A stretch of DNA of 64,000 nucleotides from Epinephelus fuscoguttatus (lineage: Eukaryota > Chordata > Actinopteri > Perciformes > Serranidae), in assembly GCF_011397635.1 (NCBI RefSeq), contig NC_064772.1, forward strand, positions 12,973,035-13,037,034, in the 5' to 3' direction. The translations under genes were made by a program, and so were the position numbers. The first letter of the stretch is position 1. Each line of letters starts with the position of its first letter. The notes beneath the pieces are model-generated. The model worked only from the letters and a program-made list of their open reading frames with translations, made no database searches and was not told where the DNA came from. Positions 1-12,576 of this stretch are shown here, one piece after another.

Positions 1-338
1 GCCAGATCATCCGCCGCCATGGGTTGGATTTCCATTGCTATGCTGACGATACTCAGCTCTATCTCACCTTCCACCCAGTTCCCTCCACAGTCCCTTATCG
101 ATTGCCTTCATGAAATAAAAATCTGGATGACCACCAACCTGCTCGAACTCAACAGCCAGAAAACTGAACTCCTTGTTGTTGCTCCCAAGACTCTGCTCCG
201 TGGGGCTGGAGATCTTGTCCTCACTGTTGATGGCTCCTCAATCTCGCCGTCCTCTGAGGTTCGCAACCTGGGTGTCACCTTGGACTCCACTCTTTCTTAC
301 GACACACACATCAAATCCGTCACCAAATCAGCTTTTTT
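1..338 (+). mobile_element. L2-type LINE fragment (reverse transcriptase C-terminal part)
   Basis: An open frame from the left edge reads like the region after the RT core of fish L2/CR1-group LINEs. It has a WMTTNLLELNSQKTELL block, then a DGSSI...NLGVTLDSTLSY block, then HIKSVTKSAF. The order and spacing match that family. The copy starts before the window and stops abruptly near 338, where unrelated SINE-like sequence begins in mid-unit. It is a dead fragment with no promoter or 3' tail in view. Confidence 0.8.
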
Positions 339-605
339 GCATGTTCTCCCCGTGTCAGCGTGGGTTCTCTCCGGGCACTCCGGCTTCCTCCCACAGTCCA
401 AAGACATGCAGATTGGGGACTAGGTTAATTGATAACTTGTGAGCGTGAATGGTTGTTTGTCTCTACATGTCAGCCCTGCGATAGTCTGGCAACCTGTCCA
501 GGGTGTACCCTGCCTCTCGCCCGATGTCAGCTGGGATAGGCTCCAGCCCCCTCGTGACCCTCAAGAGGATGAAGCGGTTAGAAGATGAATGAAGATGAAT
601 GAATG
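339..605 (+). repeat. Truncated SINE-like repeat (same family as 28454-28830)
   Basis: From gcatgttctccccgtgtcag onward this is nearly identical to the distal two thirds of the complete copy at 28454-28830. It ends in the same GATGAATGAATG-type tail. The tRNA-like head is missing, and about 20 bases are lost near 436. It abuts the L2 fragment directly. Confidence 0.8.
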
Positions 606-2813
606 TTCCAGGAGGGCTTGCCCCAGCGTGTTTTCGTCATACGTAAACCACCAAATATCATTCATGTGCTCCTTGGATGGTCCAATTTCCCATGTCGGGA
701 AGTCATTCTTACTTCATTGTGTGTTCATGAGCGTTGACATCATGGACATTACAAAGAAGATGTGTTGTATTTTATCACTCAAAATGTTTAAAAAACACGT
801 CATCAACCGTTTGCACTGAAATATTGCTTTATGGTCGGAAACTCATTTTTCCGATTATTCCGACATCACATGAGGCAGCGCCACTGCGCAGCGGTCACAT
901 TCAAGATCAACATGGCTAACGTTTCCAGCTGATCCAAGAGGCTTTTTAACCATATAGGTTATAAAGTAACGACGCATAGTGCGTCCAAATTCACACCCGT
1001 TCTTCTCTATGGATATTCTCCGCGACCATTAGCGAGAAGCCACACATCACGTGAAACAGCGGAACCGGAGCACAGGACGGGGCTTTCCAGTGATCACACA
1101 TATCACTGTGCTGTCATCCCATCATGCTATAAATCAAGATCAAGTGTCTACAAGATAAAAACCTGACGAATTTCTTTACAACCCATTATACAGATCTTGT
1201 TATCAGTCACTTCATATAGTGAGGAATATTGTATCTTACCACATCTTAGGCTTGCCTGTGTTTCTCTCTGTCTATCCACATTTGTAGTCTGGCTTTCAAG
1301 ATGCAAATATCTCCATATTGTCCAGTTGACACTCCATCAATCATTGTATGACAAGACTAGCACACTTCACCTTTGCACACCCAGACAACAGTAGCCCAAT
1401 TAGCCTTAGTAGCCTAGTCACCATATACATTGAGGGGGACACGTTCCCCAATGCCCAAAATGCCTCCCAATATATAACTGAAACTGAAAAACAAAACAAA
1501 AAAAAACCTGTTCAGATCAGGTCAAGGAGCAGTGATACTATGTGATGTGCATTGTATTAAGTTGTAGGGTATGCCTGCATTTAATCAGAACACAAAATGA
1601 ATTTCCACTTAGCTATAATAAAATGTTTTCCGATTAAGACTGACAGTGACTCAGTGAATACCTTACTCAGTTTTATTTGATTAATGGTAAAACAGGTCTC
1701 TGTTTACATTCAAAAGTATTTATGTGGGCAAACTGATGAAAAGTAGTCTGCTGATGACCACAGTGGATTGTTCAGTCATTGTAGAGCCAAATTAATTCAA
1801 ATTTACCCATTGAACGGGTCACCTCAGCCATCATCACAACAATTGCCCCCCCTGAGAAATTTGGCAGGAGCCGCCACTGAAAATCAATGAATTCCAAAAC
1901 AAAGCAAGACAGAACAACGCACTCTATTTAATTTCTCAGTACAGCAACTGATCAGTGTGGCTGCACAAATGGACTACAGTGTGAGGAAGGTTTAAGAAAA
2001 TACACACAGTGAGGCCGTACCTCAAAATGAGTTAACTCAAAGTTGACACAGTTCCAAATCCCCTATCCACCGCACCAACCTGCCTCCCTAAAGTGATCTC
2101 TTCTGTTTTTTCTCCCATCAGTGCATTAGTCATGTGACTTTTAAAGTACATGGGTTATGCACAAATTACTGACTCGTGATTACAAAGGATTTGTACAAAT
2201 TTTGGTGGTTTGGTTACTCCTCACAGGACAATCACTGCAGACAACAGCCAATCCAACATGTTCTCATCCTAGGTTGTGAAATACTAACGTTTCTCATGTC
2301 CCTCAGCATGTGATACAGATGCCAGTGGCCCCCTCTACACTTGGTTTCCACTTACGTATGTGACCTGTATATAGATCTGTAAATATATGGATGATGCCTC
2401 CAGCGCAAGGAAGTGCATTTCTTTACGGATAGATAGAAACCTGATAGACACTACCCATAGCCATGGGGGAGAGGCTAATTTTGTCCCATTGTTAGCCTTC
2501 CAGTAGTAGAAACAGGACCTGCCAGGTAGGTGGCACGTTTTGTGAAATAGCCAGTTAGCAGCTTGTAAGTGAAACTAACACATTTTCATACAGTCTCTCT
2601 GAAATCCACCGCAAAAGTTTTGTTTTGTTTTTTTTGTTTTTTTTTGTATGTACTCGAAAATAATATATTACGGAGGCAAATTCGATATCATTGAGATTCC
2701 AGTAGGAATGAATGGACTTCCGGAGTAATGAATGTTGACTTAGTTTTTCCATCCTTTTGTGACATGATTTCTATTTTTCAAAGGGATCGACTGAACAGGG
2801 CTGCTTATATTCA
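606..2813. other. Intergenic, nothing recognised
   Basis: Short open frames only, none with a recognisable domain or convincing splice context. There are T-rich runs near 2615-2645. I see no gene, RNA or clear mobile element. Confidence 0.5.
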
Positions 2814-3094
2814 ATTTTCAATTCAGTTCAATTTTATTTATAAAGCCCAATATCACAAATCACAATTTGCCTCACAGGGCTTTACAGCATATGACATCCC
2901 TCTGTCCTTATGACCCTCGCAGCGGATAAGGAAAAACTCCCCAAAAAAAACCCTTTAACGGGGAAAAAAAACGGTAGAAACCTCAGGAAGAGCAACTGAG
3001 GAGGGATCCCTCTTCCAGGACGGACAGACGTGCAATAGATGTCGTACAGAACAGATCAGCATAACAAATTAACAGTAATCCACATGACACAATG

Positions 3095-3135
<41 letters not shown>

Positions 3136-3488
3136 GGTAATGACAGTAGCTTACAACAACATTATTGAAAGTAATAATATTATAGTTATAGTTCTGGCTA
3201 CTGTGGTACAATATGTTGAAAGTATGTATTAATATCTGGCAGTATACAAGTGTGACAATAGTCATATGTGTATAATAACAGTAGAAGTATGACTAATGAC
3301 TAATGATAACAGCAGCAGCAGGAGGCATCTGGCAGGACCACGGCAGCAGCACAACCACACACGTCACGCTGTCCAGGCACCGCTGCGATATGAGTTAATC
3401 TGAGAGACAGTGGAGCACAAAGGCTCCGGAGAAGAAGCCGAGTTAGTGACATCCAGAATGGCCGAGTTAGCAAGATGCAGTAATAGAA

Positions 3489-3530
<42 letters not shown>

Positions 3531-3620
3531 AGAGAAGGTGCCACGTATATTATAGGGGGGTCCTCCGGCAGACTAGGCCTAAATCAGCCTAACTAGGGGC
3601 TGGTACAGGGCAAGCCTGAG
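2814..3620 (-). repeat. Interspersed repeat, probably a LINE 3' UTR in reverse orientation
   Basis: The left end read on the minus strand finishes in an ATAAATAAAATTGAA-type tail with TTGAA repeats, as L2-group LINEs do. The body contains blocks that I recognise as abundant in percomorph genomes: the caatttgcctcacagggc block, the gcagcggataaggaaaaact block and the gaggagggatccctcttcc block. Two GA microsatellites (about 3105-3130 and 3492-3528) lie inside. The exact family is uncertain and the right boundary is approximate. Confidence 0.6.
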
Positions 3621-4224
3621 CCAGCCCTAATATACCCCATATGTGCATGCAATGGAAGCTTAATCAAGCCAAGCTTGAGTTAATGCAGAACTGTGTTAGT
3701 GGAACGGTTTGTGCCTTAAGTGGCATTTGACGTTAAGTCCACCTGCCCTTTTTCAATTAAGTGCAAATCCCCTTAGCAGAGTTGATGGAATATCCCCCTG
3801 GGTGAAAGTCTGTGTTTGTTTGACTCGTCCCCCCCAACCCTGTGCGGACATTCTCACTCTTTATACTACATCAGTTGCTTTATGCATCAAATATTGCCAT
3901 GGATGGGTTTACATTGGAGTTAGTTAAAAGCCCAGTGTGTGTCATAGAGACACAAAAGGGTGCCAAATAAAACCCAGCAATCAAGTCATGCTAATTAGTG
4001 AGCAGCATTTTGTGTTAAAACAAAGAAATGGCATGACTACATTGTTGTTCTGATGGAAGTTATGCTGGAATATACACCGATCTGAATGTAAGTAAGTGTT
4101 GAGGGACTTTTCATTGACAGTAAATACCATCATAAGCAAATAAAATCAGATAACAGGTAGACATATCCTTAAAATATGCATGGATGGATTACTGAATGGG
4201 TCTACCAGGCATGAGGGCCCAGTG
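3621..4224. other. Intergenic, nothing recognised
   Basis: No open frame with a recognisable product and no terminal repeats noticed. Confidence 0.5.
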
Positions 4225-4690
4225 TCCAACCTGGTCTCACTCCAAAGCCGTCGAAATCCAATGGTTGGGTACTTGTGGCATCAGACACAAAGTCAAAAAG
4301 TCATCCTTTAACGTCAGCATGATACGCGGCTGATCACCGTCTAGTTTAGCTTGGTGGTGTAAGGGTGGGTTGGAGGGGTGGTAGATGGGTCCAACAAACC
4401 CCAACTTTCACCCAGGAGAGCAGTGTTTGTGTGCCCTAAGATTACAAAGCCAAACCCTGTTATTTTTTCTTAAACCTAACCACGTGCGCAAGTTCTCGAA
4501 AAGTCTATTTGCAGTGTTGTACCAAAGGGTCTGTATGTAAACGGTAAATTTCCTGTGAAAATGGAAGTATTTTGAAAGAAGACAATGTATGTAACAGGAA
4601 GAACTTGAAACGGTGGCCCAGAAGGTCAACAACCAACATGCCCCCATACCTTTCATGTTGTATGTGGACGTGGAAAGTCCATGACCAAAA
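4225..4690. repeat. Unclassified percomorph interspersed repeat
   Basis: The stretch from ccaacctggtctcactccaa through the acgtcagcatgatacgcggc block to cctaaccacgtgcgcaag resembles a middle-repetitive sequence common in percomorph fishes. A 153-codon minus frame crosses it (4408-4869), but the protein has no recognisable domain. The class is unknown and the edges are approximate. Confidence 0.45.
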
Positions 4691-5132
4691 GGTGGATATA
4701 TGACGAGGTCAGAGTGAGAATATGTGTCAGTGTCAGGGCTTCCCCCGGCCTTCAACTGCAAAATGGCCACAAAGAGACACAAAACCTTCAAAAAGCCTGT
4801 GCGTCTTGCTCTTATAGGAGAGATGGTGGGGCCCTTTGCATATCTGTGCCCAGGGGCCCATTGTCTCATAATCCACCCATGAAAATATGATAAAATATAC
4901 TTGTATAACAGCCTGATAGTTGGCTTTCTCCTGTCTGCATTTGAGGTAATGCCACTATTTTTTAGATTTAAGGTGACAATAAATGTCTTGCGTAAATAAA
5001 GGAGTAATGAAGCGTAAAGGATGTGCAGTAATTAGTTTGACAGTGCGATCTATTGTTAGTCTTCAGCAGATAATCAGTCTTGACAGCATTGACGACCACC
5101 TTGCCTTCTCCACAAGAGGGAGTCCTGACTTA

Positions 5133-5134
<2 letters not shown>

Positions 5135-5201
<67 letters not shown>
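5135..5201. repeat. (GT)n microsatellite
   Basis: An uninterrupted GT run of about 33 units. It lies 88 bases before an (AC)n run of opposite sense, so the pair could fold back on itself. Confidence 0.98.
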
Positions 5202-5203
<2 letters not shown>

Positions 5204-5288
5204 ATCCCAGCCGTGCAGGGGGTATGACTTTGTCAGCAGCTGGAGGCAGACTGACTCACAGAGAGTGTCGCACCTAAATATATCTATG

Positions 5289-5289
<1 letters not shown>

Positions 5290-5321
<32 letters not shown>
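5290..5321. repeat. (CA)n microsatellite
   Basis: An uninterrupted CA run of 16 units, complementary to the GT run at 5135-5201. Confidence 0.98.
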
Positions 5322-5323
<2 letters not shown>

Positions 5324-6489
5324 TGAGACCACATGCCGTCTTTTACATCTCCATGCACTCGGATGGAGTTTGTCTCATGCTGTCTTCTCTTTGATCTGTG
5401 TCTATTTATTCTCTCAGGAGTTTAACACAGATGTAAAGATGGAGACCCTCGTACTTTTTCTTTTTATATGCTTTGTTATCTCTCATTCGCTCTCTTTAAA
5501 GGAAGCACATGCTCCACCAACCTTTCCCAGACTTGGTCTATTTAATGTAATAACTACCATCAGTGTCACTGAATTTGTGTTTATATTATATTTCCAAAGG
5601 GAGTCACAGGAGCTTGGTATGCTGTGGCTATCTGCCTCTGAATTATAATTTGTCACCTCAGTGCAAGTGGAGTGTTATTTTGTCTGCTCACACCATTGAG
5701 TGCAGCAGCAGTGATGTATAATTTTTTTTAAAAAATTCAAATTATTTGATCCTAACCTTTTTGCAGTGTGTCTAACTACATTATAGCAAAACAAGACGCT
5801 GTGATGTAGATATAAATGATAGATGATAATGTGGAAAGCATCTTTTAGTTAACATATTTTGATTTAAAAACAAATATGTATGAATAAATCTACATATTTT
5901 GGTAATAGTATCATTCCCTTTCTGTGCAATTTATTTTTGTGCACAGTTTAATTTAAACATTTTTACAACTTTCTTTTTTTTTTTTTGGTAGGAAAGCAGT
6001 AGCAATCTTTTTTACTAGAATTTGGCAAGAAAGCAAAACAGTTCTTGTTTTAAACTACACAAATAATGACCTAATGACCCCTTGCTTTCAATTATGTGCT
6101 TGAGGAGTAACATACTTGGCATTGTCAACACGTGCTTCACAGATACCATACCATGATACCGCTGTTGCTTTTCATGCTGTGATCCACAGTGATATCAAGA
6201 TTGACAATATAATAACCTCTTCAACAGAGTTGAGTGGAACACTCAGATGAAATGAGTATCTGGTACAGGGTAAAATGTGTCAATATCCATACAGAATCGT
6301 GCTGTGTATGACATTCTATACATGCCGTTTTATAAAGTTGTTACGCATGACAAAGGTATTAACCATGACAAAGGTGTTAACCATTACATGACCAAAAGTT
6401 CGATATACATCACTTAATAAATGATTAATCCTTTTATTTGAAGCTTATTCCTGAGGTTGTTCTGTCATTAGTTTTCCAATAACTACTAA
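5322..6489. other. Intergenic, nothing recognised
   Basis: AT-rich unique-looking sequence. The open frame that runs through the two microsatellites (4983-5648) is made of repeat codons and is not a gene. Confidence 0.5.
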
Positions 6490-6990
6490 ATATCGTAATT
6501 ACAAATGATTATCCATGCTTTAGTGTCCTCCCGGAACCATCTTCAAATAATCCAGAATGCTGCTGCTAGGCTGTTAACCAGGTCCAGCAGGTCAACCCAC
6601 ATCACTCCCATTTTAGTTTCTTTACTTTGGCTTGCCATCAGGTTAAGGATTCACTTCAAGATATTCGGTCTCACATATAGAGCCCTCCATGGTCAGGCAC
6701 CTGAATACAAAGTGATCTTCGGTCCCTTCGGTCTCCTGAACAGGAAGTACTGACTGTCCTCCACTTCAGACTCAAAACAAAAGGTGATCGTACCTTTGAC
6801 ACAGTGGCTCCAACACGGTGTGGAAATTTTTTAAAAACAACTGAAGACCCATCTTTTTAAAATGACCTTTGTCCCACTCTAAACTGTCTAGTGCTTGTAC
6901 CCTGGCGTGTTTCTTTTGGGTCCTCAGTAGCTTGTATTTACTCTATGTTTAACTTTCTTTTTGTTGCTTTGTTGATTTACGGATACAGAT
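6490..6990 (+). mobile_element. L2-type LINE fragment, RT end and 3' UTR
   Basis: The frame from 6505 reads LQIIQNAAARLLTRSSR, then HITPILVSLLWLAIRLRI and a TYRALHGQAPEY block. This is the characteristic end of the L2/CR1-group reverse transcriptase, followed by remnants of the terminal TPSxWNxLP-type region. It is a decayed 5'-truncated copy with an approximate right edge. Confidence 0.8.
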
Positions 6991-9900
6991 CATTAAGCTG
7001 GTTGACCAGATATAGATAATCCCTACTCCTCAGGTGTTATCATGTTTGTTTACATCGTGCAAATCTGAAAGTTTTAAACAGTCTGAGCTCTCTTGTATGC
7101 CCTCTAGTGGAAATCCTCTGGTAGTACATGAAGTACAGTCTGAAAAATTCTGTTTTCGATGCAACGTGGTTGAAAAGCAAGTATGTCTCCAGCCGCCCTG
7201 TTATTGGATTCATTTTGACATATAAGGTCGCATCAGATTGCCATTTAACCAAGACAAAAATATTACAAGGGACATTAGATTAATAACGTAATTATAGGTC
7301 AATTATGTTACAACATTAGTCACAGAATCATGAAAAGGGTCAAGATGAAACTCTGTTTGGCACTGAGGATCTCCAGTGGAGATTAGGTTGGAGCAATTTA
7401 ATCTGCTCAAATAAAACTGACTAAACACAGGCTTTTTATATTTTGAAGATAAACTGCAGGCATTTGTGCATTTTCAGATATTATCAGACAGTTAATTTCA
7501 TAAAGACAGAATGTCTCCTAGAGCAAGATAGAAATCTGATAAAAAAGGAGAAAAACCAAACAATAACCAGAACTGTGAACAGAAAGGAGACATCAATAAT
7601 GTCTAGTCATGACGTCACTCCCAGTGGAAATTTTGTCTGAGTAAACAAACAGTAACTCAGAGGGGGTTTTCTGGAGGCAACCAAGGGAAAAAAAACAACA
7701 ACAAAAAAACAGAAGTAAAACATGACAGCAAAAAATTCAGGATGAAAATGGAGTACGACATACTGTAATTACAAAGCTCATGTTTAGTCTGTAAGCACAT
7801 TTATGCTTAGCGCAAGAGTGAGGGAGGGGCAGGATGGTACAGTATCAACAATGACTCCACATCTCATGGAGCAGCCACACCTATTAATGAACCACTGAAC
7901 ATAAACCTTTCAACCAGGGGTGGAAAAATAAGTAGGGGATGGTTGCAACACAGACCTTGCTGGGAAGTCCACAGGAGGTACACGAGTTACAGTAAATAAA
8001 TGATTTTTCACAAAAAGTAAGTAGTAAGCATCATGCTGGCCTAGTTTTGGTGCGAGCCAGGGCAATGTTGAGAGAGACAGGAGGTACAAAAGTGACATAG
8101 TGTTGCTGATCGGTTTGCTTTGGCTGTCCTGTCCCGAGGAACTCGTATGATTTGAGTGCACATGATTGAAAAGGATTTGTTACAATTTAAACATATTATT
8201 CCAACTCAATGTTTTTCATAAGAGAAAATGGTGATTATACACTGACACAGGTTTGATGCATTGGACTCATTTTATACAATTGCAACATTAAACATGATAA
8301 ACTGATTTGAGAGTAACATGGTTATTTGCTTGGAGGACAGACTGAAGCATTGATGAGCTTTATGTGCCAGAAATATTAAATACTTACTTATTTTGTGGTT
8401 GATTTATCCAGTTGTTACTTTTGTCCCACACCTGTGTTTCTCTCCTCCTGACAGAAAGAGGCAAAAGCAATGGGAAAACTACTGAAAGTTGGTGCAATTA
8501 ACATCTCACCACACACTATACACACTCTACACCTCAGGGTAGGATAACCTGTGTAGGGATCCTTCTCCGTGCCTCCCAGGAGAGGAGCTCTGTGGAACCT
8601 TTTAGCTGTTAGCTCCTTAGACTAGGGGCTAATAAAATGAATTAAAATTATTACTTTGAGTCTTCATGCAATTATTTAATTAACTTAAATTGAGCTAACA
8701 GTGAAAATAAACTGACCAAATTAAGAGGTGTAAACAAAAATTAATGAACAAAGTTGATCATTTTGAGATCTGAAAACTAATTAGAATTTCCCAAAGGGTT
8801 ATCCAAGATTGGAGGCATTTTTGACATGTTATTGCAAGTGAAGGACGCCACGAGTGAATATCTCAATCTGGGGGTCACTCCAAAGTTAGTGCATCTTACC
8901 CCGAGATAGCAACTCTCAAAAGATAGATCTCACGTGTGCATCGGGTCCTTCAAACAATCAGGTCAGATGAAAGGGTTCTCCTCTGCCCCTGTCCTCTTCC
9001 CATAGCCGATATTGGATAGTCTCAGGGCTCATACATCGCCTTCAGGTCAGGGAATTGACACTGGACAGCAAATCTCGCCAAACTGACTCCCTGAGGGTTA
9101 TGAGCCTGCTAGCACAGACCGTTTGATACGTGAGTGCTGGGCGGCAGATTTAAGACCGTGCTGTCACTGGCTTCTGAGAGACTTGTTTTAAAGTCATGCC
9201 TGTCAATGATGTAAGGAGCCACCACACTTCACAGTAGCAATGCTCAACATTTCTAAAAAATAGTTGTTGTACGTTGTTAATAAAATAATGTTACTCTAAA
9301 TAATTGCACCTCTGTGCGAAGACAGAAATACTAAAAAGTTTCTTCCCATCCCTCCCCAAAGTATACTTAAAGTGCCAAAAGTAAAAGCAGTCATGCATCA
9401 GAAATGGCCAATTACAGAGTGTTTTTGGATTATAATTATTGATGCATTAACCATTTTATTCATATTCATCAGCTGTTTCAGAGCATTTTTTCCATCCTGC
9501 CAGAGGCACATATTGGTTCAGCTTTTTGAGGAGCTGAACAAAAGTTGCTCCCCAGAATCTTGAAGTATTTTCAAACTTTTTATCTTTCGTTGTTTAGAAG
9601 GTCATAAGTTGTCAGATTTGACTTTTTTAAACATCTATATCTCAACCGCCTAAAAGGTTGGGTTGGCATTTCCAGGACTGCACAACCTTTAGCTCAGATA
9701 ATGGAATGGAAGACTCCCCGTCTAAAAACTTATATTGATCTTAACTTAACTTACTCTACTTCCTCTTACTTGTCTTTGTGTTTATTTTATAGTGTTTTCA
9801 ATTTAAACTTAATGTAATAGGTTGATGAACAAAAAACCTGTTAAAATCCATTTGGGCCTGAATTTCTTTCAGTCATAGTCCTCCTATCTACAGATGCTCC

Positions 9901-12150
9901 TTGCTCCTAACATTGCAGTACAATTCTATTGAAGCTGATCGGGTAAATACCGACAAATGTATGTCTTATGTTTTATAAATGTTTCCAACTCTACATCCTG
10001 CTGTATTGTAAAAAGCACCAAACCTGTATAAATGTAAAGCTACCTTAGCAATTAATCAATCGTCGGTGACTATTTCATCTTCTGGGTGCTCCTTACCTCT
10101 CACTGTAACACCAGTAAAAACAAAAAGCATAATCTTTCTTAATCCTCCAAACCAAATCCTCACCTTGTCACCACATCTCTTGTTTTTGTTTCAGTAACAT
10201 TTCTGCGAGAAGAAGCTACAGCAACTGAAAATTCTTTTAAAGGTAGCAAAAGTTTTCTGTAACCATTTAAGCACTGAGAGCTTCCCTCTGGACCTCTGAA
10301 TAGCTGCTGCTGTTGATGTGTTTGAGAGCTCAGATCAATTAAGTCCAGCCTCTGCTCCCTGTGACGCTCCTCATGTTGTGTGTATTTGGAGCTGGGGAAA
10401 ACCAGCTCAGTGAAAGATGAAGCTAGGAGAGTAAGACTCTACTTTGTTTATTGCTAATAAGGAATGTGAAAGTACGTCATGCTGATGGGACCAGGCCCCC
10501 AGGAAGTACGCCATGCTTTGAAGCCAATATTGCTTGTGGCCAGACAGTGCAATTGCATCCGTCACATGATGCCCAGTGGCTCCATAACATTTTTTCCCAT
10601 TGAATTACATAGTGAAAGAGACTATATCAGAGGATGCACTTTTTCAGCATCACAAGCCCTACAAAATGACTCGTTTCACAATCAGAATTTGATCCATTTA
10701 GTCCAATAAAATTTGGAAAGCCTGGGAAAGCCGCTTAATTGAATAATTTTATCCCCATTCAAGTTAGCAAAGTGCTAAACTGGAAGTAGCCTCTTCAGCT
10801 GGCAAAAGTCTCAAGTGCATGTGCTTTATGGGCCATGCAGTGCGTAAAAAATGCAGATTTTATAATCAGTCTTAGCTTTATGCGCCACTTCATAGGAGTA
10901 AACAGGGTCCCACCATCAACGTTGCATCCAGTTCTCTTTATACATCTTTGGTTGGGAAAGGGGCATCATTCTATGAGTAATGTACTGTTATCTGTGCTTG
11001 CTACAGTGGTTACCTACTTACCTTTTGTATTTTGTTTAGTATAAATGGCTAATTCAGTTAAAAGAGGAGTGCACCTTTGCGAGTATGACTGTACTTTCAC
11101 GGATTGCAGCCTTGTGAATTAGCAGATGTTGCACCCAGCCACTGCAAAACTGTTCATGAGCTTCTGGGGATTTCTGTTTTTTACACTTATGCAAAGTGTA
11201 TGCAGAAATGACAACTCCAACCTTGGACTGCCATTATGGGTGTATTTTGTTTAAGTTTGTCCAAATGACATCGCTTGACCACTGTAGCAAGGGCAGGTTA
11301 TAGAGCCGGTCTCTGACAAGATGGTGCCCGTGCTTCTAATTTAATACAGCCTCACATCAACTCCACATTCCTTATAATGTAATTATGAGCATGTTAACAA
11401 GCTTAATTAAGATGGTGATCATAGTAAACATTTCGCCTACTTGGGGTCAAAGTGTTAGCAATGTCATTGTGATGTTCGCATTTAGCTTAAAGTGCTGCTG
11501 TGGTCAATGATGACTGTATATAAAGACAGATTACATGTCTTTCCCACTGTACAAAAATGAAGCCAAAATACCCCAAATACGGCCGCTGCCATCTTGCAAT
11601 GGTGACATCATTTGGAGCCAGAGTCTGCAAAGCTATCTTCATAGTATCGAGTTCCCGCTGTTCGACCATCCGCGATTAGCCCCTTTTTATACCATCAAAT
11701 AACTAGTTATAACCAAACTTATCAGAAGCATGAACACTTGGACATACATCAACATGGTATAAACAGCCTAAACGACAGAGGCCATCTTCAGGAAAAAATT
11801 ATTTGACATGTGGCCTATGTCCCATCAGCTCATAGAGGAGACAATCAAAATGTTTTGGCTTTACTTTTGGGAAGCTGTCACCTCATCCATCTTTATATAC
11901 AGTGTATGGTGCCTAAGTACAGGCTCACTGAGGTTGTCGACTCTTTGTACTCTTCAATCTGTCACTTGTGAGTCCTCAGATTTCATTGAAGTGCAGTATC
12001 AAATAACTGGAATACCCTTTAACTTCTTTATATGTCAGAAAAGTCTAATATCTAAACACCCACAGAATGCAGTAGTCAGTTTTCACTTTGCATCTGTGGG
12101 AGTAAAATGTCAAGATTCAGTAAATGAAATGCAAAAACAGCTTTCTAGAG
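6991..12150. other. Long intergenic stretch, no gene recognised
   Basis: About 5 kb with only short, featureless open frames. The part near 9360-9440 resembles a reversed piece of the repeat called at 32290-32731. The part near 11560-11640 (a CCATCTTGCAATGG-type block) looks like a recurrent fish repeat, but I cannot define its ends. There is no TE with clear termini, no RNA gene and no promoter that I can defend. Confidence 0.45.
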
Positions 12151-12153
12151 CTC

Positions 12154-12159
12154 TTTATT
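12154..12159 (-). terminator. PolyA signal of the actinodin-like gene
   Basis: AATAAA on the minus strand (plus tttatt), about 420 bases past the stop codon at 12577. The intervening 12160-12576 would be the 3' UTR. It is the only canonical signal close by. Confidence 0.55.
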
Positions 12160-12576
12160 AGAACATTCAAAATGAAAAAAAAAAACTTTACACAATCCAT
12201 CACTGACAAAAAGCAACAAAACAATAAAAAACGTGAGATGCATAGATACAGAAGCAAAGCTGAGCATTGAGAAGGTATTACACATTCGAGTGGTTTGAGG
12301 AGGTGGAAACTGGAAAGCAACAGGTCTAAATTAGCTAAAGAAATGAAAACATTGCTGGAAGACCCTCGGCTCTCTGAGCTTGCTCCTACAGCTGCAAGCT
12401 ATGTGTGGATGTACGTGCATGTACTTGCTCATTGGGTCCATAGACTTCTCTTATGTCCCATATCAGGTCCAGGAAGGACTTCCTGCGCGCTGCATGAGGC
12501 GGTCAACGGCTAAGCTACAGGAACGCACGGGACTGTGTATTCATGTCCATCTGCATGCATGTGTGTGTTGTCATGT

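Noticed and set aside
4408-4869. 153-codon minus frame
   Set aside because: Lies mostly within an interspersed repeat and has no recognisable protein family.
4983-5648. 221-codon plus frame through the GT microsatellite
   Set aside because: Frame kept open by CVCV and HTHT repeat codons; no gene signal.
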